The notes under the pieces are model-generated. The model worked only from the letters and a program-made list of their open reading frames with translations. It made no database searches and had not been told where the DNA came from. 64,000 nt of DNA. Source: Mycobacterium sp. E740 (lineage in GTDB: Bacteria; Actinomycetota; Actinomycetes; Mycobacteriales; Mycobacteriaceae). The stretch's first letter is position 1, and each line of letters begins with the position of its first letter. The translations under genes and the position numbers were made by a program. Shown here one piece after another: positions 37,806 through 46,100 of the stretch. Location of the stretch: the NCBI RefSeq assembly GCF_001672895.1, contig NZ_LZKP01000065.1:1-64000 (forward strand), read 5' to 3'.

Positions 37806-38832
37806 AGGCTTCGGCGAAGGTGCGCTCCACCTCTTCGCGGGTGCGCACCGGGTCGTCGCCCGGCCGGTACGCCGGCAGCGTGTGCGGCACATCGGTGCCC
37901 GACGCAACCCTGGCCTGCGCCTGCTGGAACTCCGGGATCGGCCCCTGCGCCAGGTGCAACCCGTTGATGACCGTCCACACCGTCGCGCGCCGCGTGGTGC
38001 GCTCGACGATGTTGGGGTCCTTGTGCTGGATCAGCTGCTTGGCCCAGCGCGGCATGGTGTCGCGGATCGCCCAGTTGATCGCGCTCTGCGCCAACGGCAG
38101 GCCGGGTCCCGTCGCCACCGCCGTGCCGTGCGTGACGGCCAGTCGCGGCAGGTAGGACTCGAGGCACTCGGCGACCTCGGCCTTGGTCTGCGGCAGGTCG
38201 GTGCCGCCCAACGCCTGGCCGACGCGTACGAACTCGCGGTAGTACCGGTCGATCTTCTTGCCGCGCAACGGGTTCGGGTGATACAGCTCGTGCGCGGTGG
38301 CCAGGCCCCAGACCACGGTTGCGTAGTTCCAGCGCAGCCAGTCCGGGTCGTCGGCGTCGTAACGGGCGCCGTCGGGACGGGTGCCCTTGATCGTGTGATG
38401 CATCGACCGCACCGTCTGCGCCAGCCGCTCGGCGGTGTCGGTGGACCCGTAGGCCGTACCGATGAAGAACGCGATCGAGTGGCCGAGGCGGACCACCGCG
38501 CCGCGGGGATCGATCTCGGGTCGACCGACGCCGTGTTCGTCGCGCTTGACCAGCCGCGAGTGGTGCATGCCCATCCAGTAGATCGACGGGTCGAGCCGCT
38601 CCATGAACGCCGCACACTGCAGACCGAAGATCAGCGCCTGCATGTGCGAGTGCACGTGCCAGACCGCGCTACCGGGGCCGAACCAGCCCGGGTCACCGAC
38701 GGGCGCCGCGAACTCCATGCCGCGGAAGTAGTTGCGCCGCACGTCGCGGTCGAAGCGCTGGTTGACGAACTCGCCGATGAACTGATGCGGCAGCAGGATC
38801 ACGCCCGGCTCCTTTTCGCGAACTCTGGTCAC
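37804..38832 (-). CDS. MpaB-type oxygenase (DUF2236 family)
   Basis: 342 residues from the GTG at 38832. Family-type stretches include GFGPGSAVWHVHSHM-like FGPGSAVWHVHSHMQAL, MHHSRL and TRPDGARYDADDPDWLRWNYATVVWGL. These match the heme-dependent oxygenase MpaB/latex-clearing group, whose histidines bind heme. Substrates are usually lipids or prenyl chains. It is divergent from a TetR gene, with promoter and inverted repeats between them, so it is likely TetR-controlled (inference). Confidence 0.8.
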   Translation of the reverse strand: MTRVREKEPGVILLPHQFIGEFVNQRFDRDVRRNYFRGMEFAAPVGDPGWFGPGSAVWHVHSHMQALIFGLQCAAFMERLDPSIYWMGMHHSRLVKRDEHGVGRPEIDPRGAVVRLGHSIAFFIGTAYGSTDTAERLAQTVRSMHHTIKGTRPDGARYDADDPDWLRWNYATVVWGLATAHELYHPNPLRGKKIDRYYREFVRVGQALGGTDLPQTKAEVAECLESYLPRLAVTHGTAVATGPGLPLAQSAINWAIRDTMPRWAKQLIQHKDPNIVERTTRRATVWTVINGLHLAQGPIPEFQQAQARVASGTDVPHTLPAYRPGDDPVRTREEVERTFAEA

Positions 38833-38874
38833 GGTTGTCGCCAGAATACCCGCTTGGACACGGATGTGACCAGA
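38824..38874. promoter_or_regulatory. Promoter and inverted repeat between mpaB-like and tetR genes
   Basis: Nine-base arms TCTGGTCAC (38824-38832) and GTGACCAGA (38866-38874) are inverted, 33 bases apart; the left arm covers the mpaB-like GTG. Between them a minus-strand -10 TATTCT (38843-38848) ends 10 bases before that GTG. The arrangement fits repressor-bound half-sites around the promoter. Confidence 0.5.
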
Positions 38875-38891
38875 TCCGCGCCGAGCGGGCA

Positions 38892-38897
38892 TACGCT
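38892..38897 (+). promoter_or_regulatory. Candidate -10 for the tetR gene (leaderless)
   Basis: TACGCT fits TANNNT and ends 6 bases before the tetR ATG, which would make the transcript start at or next to the start codon. Confidence 0.45.
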
Positions 38898-38903
38898 GTG
38901 GTG

Positions 38904-39500
38904 ATGTCGAGTCCCACCCGATGGGCGGGCGTGCCGCTGACGGACCGCCGCGCCGAGCGCCGTCTGCAGCTGATCGATGCGGCGTACCGGCTGTTCGGCG
39001 ACGGCGGTGAGGCCGCGGTGTCGGTGCGCTCGGTGTGCCGGGAGTGCGGCCTGAACACCCGCTACTTCTACGAGAGCTTCGCCGGGACCGACGAGCTGCT
39101 GGGCGCGGTCTACGACCGGGTCAGCTCCGGGCTGGCGGAAGCGGTCTCCGGTGCGATGGGTGCAGCCGGTGATTCGCTGCGGGCGCGGACGCGGGCGGGC
39201 ATCGCGGCGGTGCTGGGGTTCAGTTCCGAGGATCCGCGCCGTGGGCGGGTGTTGTTCACCGACGCCCGATCCAATCCCGTGCTGGCGGCACGGCGCGCGG
39301 CGACGCAGGACCTGCTGCGCGAGGGCGTGCTGACCGAAGGGTGGCGGCTGCATCCCGACACCGACCCGGTCGCCGCTCAGGTGGGCGCGGCGATGTACAC
39401 CGGCGCGATGGCCGAATTGGCCCAGCAGTGGCTGGGCGGCCGGCTCGGCACGGATCTCGATGCGGTCGTCGACCACGCCGTGCGGCAGTGGTTGCGGTAG
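38904..39500 (+). CDS. TetR-family transcriptional regulator
   Basis: 198 residues. The N-terminal helix-turn-helix is typical: RRLQLIDAAYRLFGDGGEAA, then VSVRSVCRECGLNTRYFYESF. The C-terminal ligand domain is not diagnostic. It is divergent from the MpaB-type oxygenase and most likely represses it and itself. ATG 38904 is chosen because a -10 sits just upstream; a longer frame reaches into the operator region. It ends in a strong inverted repeat. Confidence 0.88.
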   Translation: MSSPTRWAGVPLTDRRAERRLQLIDAAYRLFGDGGEAAVSVRSVCRECGLNTRYFYESFAGTDELLGAVYDRVSSGLAEAVSGAMGAAGDSLRARTRAGIAAVLGFSSEDPRRGRVLFTDARSNPVLAARRAATQDLLREGVLTEGWRLHPDTDPVAAQVGAAMYTGAMAELAQQWLGGRLGTDLDAVVDHAVRQWLR

Positions 39501-39514
39501 GGCACTCGGCGGCG

Positions 39515-39577
39515 CGCCGAGTGCACGGTCGGTGTACGCATTTTCCGATTTCGTGTACACCAGCCGTGCACTCGGCG
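39515..39577. terminator. Long inverted repeat between convergent tetR and dinB-like genes
   Basis: Perfect 14-base outer arms (39515-39528 with 39564-39577) plus inner arms GGTGTACG/CGTGTACACC and a central AT-rich loop. It lies between two convergent genes, 15 bases after tetR and 11 before the end of the DinB gene. It should act as a two-way hairpin terminator. Confidence 0.6.
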
Positions 39578-39587
39578 GACGGGGGAC

Positions 39588-40178
39588 TCAGGGCCGCCAG
39601 CGCTTGATCCAGTCGGTCTCCGGCCACTCCTCATTGGCGGCCATCAGCTCGTACATCGTTGCGTTATCGATGGATTCGCGGATGATGTCGGCGTGACCGG
39701 CATGGCGGCTCAGCTCCTCGATGAGGTGCAGAACCACCCAGCGCACATTCCAGTGGTCGATGTCGTGCGGAAACCACGGCACATCGTGCGGCACGGGAAC
39801 CGGTGTGTCGAGGTCAGATTCGCCCAGCACTCGAAGAGTCTCGGCATTCTGCCGCTTGAGCGCGTCGAGTAGTGCGTCGAGTGTCTCGTCCTCGCGCATC
39901 ACGTACTGGTCGCCGTACTCGGCGATGAGCTCTTCCATCGGGCGGTCGTCTTTCGGTGGAAAGTCGGGCGCGCAGGCCGCCCGCTGCACCCAACCGGCCT
40001 GCACGCCGGTGGCATGTTTGATCAGCCCGCCGACCGACAGCGCGCTGACCGACGGCGTGGACCGCGCCTGTTCGTCGGTCAACCCGTACGCCACCGCGAA
40101 GAACGCGTTCTGCTGAAACGCAAGGAACTCCAGCAGGCTCTGGCGTTCGTCGGCGGCTGGAGGCGGCATTCCGGGCAT
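39588..40178 (-). CDS. DinB-family (DUF664-like) protein
   Basis: 196 residues of the DinB/YfiT four-helix metalloprotein fold. Metal-ligand histidines are seen as LIKHATGVQ, and RHAGHADIIRESID near the C terminus; DHWNVRWVVLHLIEEL is the third helix. Such proteins include mycothiol- or bacillithiol-dependent transferases, so a mycothiol S-transferase role is possible. Two bases from the next gene, a second DinB protein. Confidence 0.82.
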   Translation of the reverse strand: MPGMPPPAADERQSLLEFLAFQQNAFFAVAYGLTDEQARSTPSVSALSVGGLIKHATGVQAGWVQRAACAPDFPPKDDRPMEELIAEYGDQYVMREDETLDALLDALKRQNAETLRVLGESDLDTPVPVPHDVPWFPHDIDHWNVRWVVLHLIEELSRHAGHADIIRESIDNATMYELMAANEEWPETDWIKRWRP

Positions 40179-40180
40179 TG

Positions 40181-40708
40181 CTAATTCCTCTTCTCATCGG
40201 GGGTGTGCACGTAAAGGTCTCGGATGCAGGCGATTTCGGCGCCGTGGTGGATCAGTTCGCGGTTGATGTGCAGGACCAGCGCGATCATCGGATGGTCGGC
40301 GTAGGGTCCTTCGGCGGCTCCGCACGGCCGCGCGAGGTCAGCTTCCGACAGTCCGCGGACCCCGCCGATCCACGCGGCGTACTGCTCGTCGAGTTGCCTC
40401 AGCGCAGTGGCGGCGTCCACCGCGTAGGGCCACGTTTGGTAATCGGCTGCAGGGGCGCCGAAGTGGCTGTGGTTGCGCATCGCCAACACGCCGACGATGA
40501 CGTGGGCGAGGCGCCAGGCGATGGTCGTGAACGGCGCCGGTTCGGGCTCCGGGTAGGTGAAGTCGATCGAGCCGTCGCGGTGCACGGTCCAGCAGTTCGG
40601 CACCGGTTGCCAGAAGTACTCGTCGTCGCTGAGCCCCTCGAGACGCGGACGCAGGCTGTGGTTCCAGTGGAACTCGAGTTGCTCCGCCAAGTGGTCGATG
40701 ATGGCCAT
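40181..40708 (-). CDS. DinB-superfamily protein
   Basis: 175 residues. Start MAIIDHLAEQLEFHWNHSLR, then WRLAHVIVGVLAMRNH and VLHINRELIHHGAEIACIRD; the spaced histidines fit the DinB metal site. It shares little sequence with the DinB gene behind it, so they are not a recent duplication. It is the first gene of a two-gene minus unit, divergent from a WYL regulator with an inverted repeat between them. Possible mycothiol-dependent enzyme (inference). Confidence 0.82.
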   Translation of the reverse strand: MAIIDHLAEQLEFHWNHSLRPRLEGLSDDEYFWQPVPNCWTVHRDGSIDFTYPEPEPAPFTTIAWRLAHVIVGVLAMRNHSHFGAPAADYQTWPYAVDAATALRQLDEQYAAWIGGVRGLSEADLARPCGAAEGPYADHPMIALVLHINRELIHHGAEIACIRDLYVHTPDEKRN

Positions 40709-40727
40709 GCCGTTAGCCTGACAGCGC

Positions 40728-40750
40728 TATAGGACAGTTTCGGTCCTATA
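40728..40750. promoter_or_regulatory. Probable operator between dinB-like and WYL regulator genes
   Basis: A perfect 8-base inverted repeat TATAGGAC/GTCCTATA with a 7-base spacer, in the 62-base gap between divergent genes. Size and symmetry fit a dimeric repressor site. The WYL protein next door is the natural candidate. Confidence 0.65.
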
Positions 40751-40770
40751 ACTGTGGGAGATTCAGGGGC

Positions 40771-41727
40771 ATGGCCGAGACGACGGGCCGGGTGTTGCAG
40801 CTGCTCGGGCTGCTGCAGTCGCGGCGGGTGTGGACCGGGGAGGAGCTGGCTGAGCGGCTCGAGGTGACCACCCGCAGCGTGCGCCGCGACGTCGAACGCC
40901 TGCGCGACCTGGGCTATCCCGTCCATGCCAGCAAGGGCCACGGCGGCGGCTACCAACTCGGCGCCGGGGCGGCGCTGCCGCCGCTGCTGCTCGATCCCGA
41001 GGAAGCGGTCGCGATGGCGGTGTGCTTGCGGCTGGCGGCAGGCGGAACGGTGGCCGGCGTCGGCGAGTCGGCGCTGCGCGCGCTCAGCAAGCTCGACCAG
41101 GTGATGCCCGCCCGGCTGAGATCACAGGTCGCTGCGGTGCACGATGCCACGGTCACACTGACGCCGACCTCCGATGCCCCGGTCGAGCCCGACGTGTTGA
41201 TGACGTTGGCCCGCGCCTGCCGGGACCACGAGCACGTGACCGCGGGCTACGTCGACATCCGCGGCAATGCGACCCAGCGGCGGCTCGAGCCGTATCAGCT
41301 GGTCACCACCGGGCGGCGCTGGTATCTGCTGGCCTACGACCGCGACAGGCAAGACTGGCGCAGTCTGCGGCTGGACCGGATGGCCGACGTCCTCGCGCAG
41401 GGCAGCACGTTCGCCCCCCGGCAAGCACCGGACGCCGCGACGTATGTGCGGCGCTCGATCAGCGCATCGCCGTACCGCTACGTTGCCCGGGTTCGCTTTC
41501 AGGCTCCGGAAGATGTTCTGGCTCAGCATTTCTCACCGACATCGGTGACGATCGAGCACGACGGCCCAAACGCGTGCGTCGTGACCGCCGGCGCCGACGA
41601 TCCCGAGCGGATGGTGTTGTACTTCGCGACCGTCGGCTACGACTTCGAGGTCCTCGAGCCGCCGGAAGTGGTGCGCGCGGTGGAGGCGGTGAGCGCGAGA
41701 CTGCAGCGGGCGATTCTCAACCGGTGA
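40771..41727 (+). CDS. WYL-domain transcriptional regulator (DeoR-type HTH)
   Basis: 318 residues. N-terminal winged helix (RVLQLLGLLQSRRVWTGEEL, RSVRRDVERLRDLGYPV) is followed by a WYL ligand domain (PYQLVTTGRRWYLLAYDRD, then RLDRM) and a C-terminal extension (FEVLEPPEVVRAV). WYL domains bind nucleic acid or nucleotides in known members. It is divergent from the two DinB genes and probably controls them through the inverted repeat at 40728. It overlaps the convergent nucleotidyltransferase gene by 11 bases. Confidence 0.9.
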   Translation: MAETTGRVLQLLGLLQSRRVWTGEELAERLEVTTRSVRRDVERLRDLGYPVHASKGHGGGYQLGAGAALPPLLLDPEEAVAMAVCLRLAAGGTVAGVGESALRALSKLDQVMPARLRSQVAAVHDATVTLTPTSDAPVEPDVLMTLARACRDHEHVTAGYVDIRGNATQRRLEPYQLVTTGRRWYLLAYDRDRQDWRSLRLDRMADVLAQGSTFAPRQAPDAATYVRRSISASPYRYVARVRFQAPEDVLAQHFSPTSVTIEHDGPNACVVTAGADDPERMVLYFATVGYDFEVLEPPEVVRAVEAVSARLQRAILNR

Positions 41728-42268
41728 GCTCCAGGCGTTCGGCCAGCACCAGGAACGCCGCTGCGAAGGGGTTGTCCGCGGTGTCCGAGCGCAGCTGTTG
41801 CCAGTCCAGTTGTTCGCGCACCGCCCGCACGGCGGGCAGCAGGTCGGCGAAGTCGCAGTAGTGCTCGTTCAGCGAGTTCAGCTTCTCGCGCAGCACCTCG
41901 GTGGGCGGCAGCACCCGCATCCGCACCGCGAGCACGTCGTACTCCTCGGCCGAAAGGATTCGCTCCTTGTCGACGGGCACCCCGTTGAGCCGGTGCAGCA
42001 CGTCGATGACGAAGTCCTGCTCGACGCACGCTTTGAACAGCCAGTCCTCGGGCGTGCGCTCGACCCGGAAACCGGCTTCCTCCAACGTCGCCGCGGCCTT
42101 CTCGGTGTCGGGCTCGGCGACCACGAAATCCACGTCGTGCACCGGTTCCGGGCCACCGAACACCCACAGCGCGTAGCTGCCGGCCAACGCGAAATCCGGG
42201 CCCTGTGCGCGCAGCGCCGACGCCGCGCGCTTGAGCGCGTCGCGCAGATCATCGTTTCGCTGTGGCAC
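41717..42268 (-). CDS. Nucleotidyltransferase-fold protein
   Basis: 183 residues. The pol-beta-type active site is present: G30-S31 in LAGSYALWVFGG and the acidic pair D45, D47 in VHDVDFVV. A third acid may be in FVIDVLHRL. Related proteins include minimal nucleotidyltransferases of toxin-antitoxin pairs and of the AbiEii type, but no antitoxin-like gene adjoins it; the partner genes are a convergent WYL regulator (11-base overlap) and a divergent EEP nuclease. Function open. Confidence 0.72.
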   Translation of the reverse strand: MPQRNDDLRDALKRAASALRAQGPDFALAGSYALWVFGGPEPVHDVDFVVAEPDTEKAAATLEEAGFRVERTPEDWLFKACVEQDFVIDVLHRLNGVPVDKERILSAEEYDVLAVRMRVLPPTEVLREKLNSLNEHYCDFADLLPAVRAVREQLDWQQLRSDTADNPFAAAFLVLAERLELTG

Positions 42269-42321
42269 TACTCTCCAGGGGCGACTGATGGGCTGGCAGC
42301 CATTGTGGGTAGCTAGTACCC

Positions 42322-43095
42322 ATGCGGATGCGGATGGCCACCTTCAACATCTTGCACGGACGCAGCGTGCACGACGGCCTGGTCCACCGCGACGGACTGG
42401 TGCAATCCGTTCGCGAACTCGACGCCGACATCCTCGCGCTGCAAGAAGTCGACCTGGACCAGCCGCGTTCGGGCATGGCCGACCTGACCGCGGTCGCTGC
42501 CGAAGCGATGGGCGCGGTGAGCCACCGGTTCGTCGCCGCGATCTCCGGTACGCCCGGTGCGACGTGGATGGCCGCCACCGGAGACGAGCAACCCGGCACC
42601 GCCGCCTACGGCATCGCGCTGCTGTCCCGGTTTCCGGCGGAGTCATGGCAGGTGTTGCGGCTGCCGCGAATTCCGATGCCGTTCCCGATGTACCTGCCCG
42701 GCGCCCGCCGCATCCAGATCGTCAACGAGGAGCCGCGCGCGGCGATGGTCGGGCAGTTCGACACCCCGCTGGGTTCGTTGACCGTCGCAAACACGCATCT
42801 GTCGTTCGTGCCCGGGTGGAATCGCGCGCAACTGCGACGGGTCCTGCGCGACATGAGTGGCTTTCCCTCGCCGCGGGTGCTGATGGGCGACCTCAACACG
42901 GCGCCGGCCACGGTCCGGCGGTGGACCCGGCTGCGGCCGCTGGCCTCGGCGCTCACCTTCCCCGCCGAGGAGCCCGACCGTCAGCTCGACCACATCGTCA
43001 CCGACGACCCCGGGCTGAGAGTGCGGCGATGCTGTGCGCCGAAGCTACCGATCTCCGACCACCGAGCCCTGGTCGTGGACGTTTCGCGGGACTGA
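42322..43095 (+). CDS. Endonuclease/exonuclease/phosphatase (EEP) family protein
   Basis: 257 residues. Catalytic segments are intact: ATFNILHGR, LALQEVDLDQPRSG, MGDLNTAPATV and the terminal SDHRALVVDV. The fold covers AP endonucleases, DNase I and sphingomyelinase- or inositol-phosphatase-like enzymes; the short length and lack of signal peptide do not decide between them. The start is the first of two near ATGs. It is followed by the mannosidase gene after 27 bases. Confidence 0.85.
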   Translation: MRMRMATFNILHGRSVHDGLVHRDGLVQSVRELDADILALQEVDLDQPRSGMADLTAVAAEAMGAVSHRFVAAISGTPGATWMAATGDEQPGTAAYGIALLSRFPAESWQVLRLPRIPMPFPMYLPGARRIQIVNEEPRAAMVGQFDTPLGSLTVANTHLSFVPGWNRAQLRRVLRDMSGFPSPRVLMGDLNTAPATVRRWTRLRPLASALTFPAEEPDRQLDHIVTDDPGLRVRRCCAPKLPISDHRALVVDVSRD

Positions 43096-43110
43096 GGCGT
43101 GGCCCCCTCG

Positions 43111-43116
43111 TAGGGT
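43111..43116 (+). promoter_or_regulatory. Candidate -10 for the mannosidase operon (leaderless)
   Basis: TAGGGT fits the mycobacterial -10 and ends 6 bases before GTG 43123, which would place the transcript start at or beside that codon. Confidence 0.5.
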
Positions 43117-43122
43117 TTGGGT

Positions 43123-46100
43123 GTGCGGGTCATTTCGGCGGAGTCGACGGATCTGTTCGTCGGGCCGGCGAATGCGCCGCTGCAGATCGTCCGCGTCGGC
43201 TACGCCGACGGTGCCGGCGAGGTGCGCGTCGACGGTGACGGCCTGACCGGTCACGCGCGGGCAGCCGCCGGGGATGGCAGCGTCGAGGTGGCGGTCACGG
43301 TGAGCGATGCCGTGGTCGGGCAGCAGCGTCCGGCCCGCGTCGTCACCGGTGACGGCATCAGGCCGTTCGTCTTCACCGTCGCGGAACCGGGCTGGACCAT
43401 GTACATGATCAGCCACTTCCACTACGACCCGGTGTGGTGGAACACGCAGGCCGCCTACACCAGCGTGTGGAGTGAGGATCCGCCGGGACGATGCAGGCAG
43501 ACCAACGGCTTCGACCTGGTGAGCGCGCACCTCGAAATGGCCCGTCGCGAGCCCGAATACAAGTTCGTGCTGGCCGAGGTCGACTACCTCAAGCCGTTCT
43601 GGGACACCCACCCCGAAGAGCGTGACGACCTGCGCCGCTTCATCGCCGACGGTCGTATCGAGATCATGGGCGGCACCTACAACGAGCCGAACACCAACCT
43701 GACCAGTACTGAGACGACGATCCGGAACTTCGTGCACGGCATCGGTTTTCAACGCTCTGTGCTCGGCGCCGACCCGGCGACGGCCTGGCAGCTCGACGCG
43801 TTCGGGCACGATCCCCAGTTTCCCGGCATGGCCGCCGACGCGGGACTGACGTCGACCTCCTGGGCGCGCGGGCCGCACCATCAGTGGGGGCCGATGGCCG
43901 GCGGCGGCGATCCGGAGCGGATGCAGTTCCGCAGCGAGTTCGACTGGATCTCCCCGTCCGGCCGGGGCCTGTTGACGCACTACATGCCCGCGCACTACTC
44001 GGCGGGCTGGTGGATGGATTCCGCCCCGACGCTCGAGCAGGCCGAAGCCGAGACGTACCAACAGTTCAGCGCGCTGAAGAAGGTGGCGCTGACCCGCAAC
44101 GTGCTGTTGCCGGTCGGCACCGACTACACGCCACCGAACAAGTGGGTCACCGCGATCCACCGGTCGTGGAACTCGCGCTACACGTGGCCGCGGTTCGTGT
44201 GCGCGCTGCCCAAGGAGTTCTTCGCCGCGGTGCGTGCCGAGCTGGCCGAGCGTGGTGTCGAGGCGTCGCCGCAGACGCGCGACATGAACCCGATCTACAC
44301 CGGTAAGGACGTCTCCTACATCGACACCAAGCAGGCCAACCGGGCAGCCGAGGATGCGGTGCTCGACGGTGAGAAGTTCGCGGTGTTCGCCGGGCTTCTC
44401 GGCGGCGCGACGTATCCTCAGGCGGCGCTGGCCAAGGCGTGGGTCCAGCTGGCCTACGGCGCGCACCACGACGCGATCACCGGCTCGGAATCCGATCAGG
44501 TGTACCTCGATCTGCTGACCGGCTGGCGCGACGCCTGGGAACTGGGAAGGACAGCGCGCGACAACGCGCTGACCCTGCTGTCGGGCGCGGTCGATGGGTC
44601 GGTTGTGGTGTGGAATACGTTGACGCACAAGCGAACCGATGTCGTGACCGCGCGGTTGCCGGAGGGCACGTCGCCGGTGCGGGTGCTCGACTGCTCCGGC
44701 GAGGAGGTGCCCGCTGTGCAGGACGGGCGGTCGGTCAGCTGGCTGGCGCGTGACGTGCCCTCGCTGGGCTGGCGGTCCTACCGGTTCGAGGACCACGATG
44801 CGATACCGGCCTGGGAAGCGCTGAGCGGCAACGAGATCGGTAACGAACATTACCGGCTTCGGGTCGACCCTGCACGCGGCGGGGCGGTCGAGTCGTTGAT
44901 CGAGACCGGTTCGGGCCGATCGCTGATCGCCGAGGGCAAGCTCGGCAACGAGTTGGCCCTGTACGAGGAGTATCCGGCTCACCCGGAGGCGGGGGAGGGA
45001 CCCTGGCACCTGCTGCCCAAGGGGCCGGTCGTCTGTTCGTCGGCATCCGCGGCGACGGTGCGGGCCTGTCGCGGACCGCTGGGCGAGCGGCTGGAAATTC
45101 ACGGCCGCATCGGCGATCTGTTTCGTTACGAGCAGATCATCACGCTGTGGCGCGGGGTCGCGCGCGTCGACTGCCAGACCGTGATCGACGGGTTCACCGG
45201 CGCCGACCGGTTACTGCGGCTGCGCTGGGCCTGTCCGGTCCCAGGCGCCATGCCGGTCAGCGAGGTCGGCGACGCGGTCGTCGGTCGGGGGTTCGGGCTG
45301 CTGCACCAACGCGGACAAGACGCGGCGGTGGACGCCGCGAAACATCCCTGGACGCTGGACAACCCGGCATACGGATGGTTCGGGCTGTCGTCGGCGGCGC
45401 GGGTGCGCATCGGCGACGGTGTGCGAGCGGTTTCCGTCGCCGAGGTGGTGACGCCTGACGAGGCCGCGACGGCGGTGGCGCGGCCCTTGATGGTGGCGCT
45501 TGTGCGCGCGGGGGTGACCGCGACGTGCACCAGTGCCGGCAAGCCGCGCTATGGCGACCTCGCAGTGGACTCGAACCTGCCGGACACCCGGATCGCGCTC
45601 GGCGGCCCCGACGAGAACAGCTTCACCGCAGCGGTTTTGGCCTCGGCGGAAGCGTCGTACAGTGACGAGCTGAACCGGCAGCTGCGCACGAACGGGGTGG
45701 CCCGAGTGTGGGTGCCGGCGACCGTGCCACTGGCCGAGGCCTGGGTGCCGAGCGCGGATCTACGTGACGTGCGGGCGCTGCCGGTGCTCATCGTGGCCGG
45801 CTCGGCGCTGCCGGACGCGGTGACGGGCGTGGTCGACGGGCTGGCCGACTGGGAGATCGTCGTCGAGCAGGATCCGCCCGCGGGCTTGGCGAGCTTCGAG
45901 GACCGCACGGTGGCGGTGCTCAACCGCGGGCTGCCGGGATTTGCGGTGGACTCCGATGGGACACTTCATCTTTCGTTGCTCCGGGCATGTACAGGATGGC
46001 CGTCGGGCACCTGGATCGACCCGCCGCGACGAACCGCGCCGGACGGGTCGAACTTCCAGTTGCAGCACTGGACGCACACGTTCGACTACGCGGTGGTCTC

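Noticed and set aside
41717-42268. Toxin-antitoxin pair around the nucleotidyltransferase
   Set aside because: No small antitoxin-like gene is next to it; neighbours are a convergent WYL regulator and a divergent nuclease.
43045-45102. A 685-codon minus-strand frame over the mannosidase
   Set aside because: Antisense shadow of the GH38 coding frame; low-complexity composition and no start signal.
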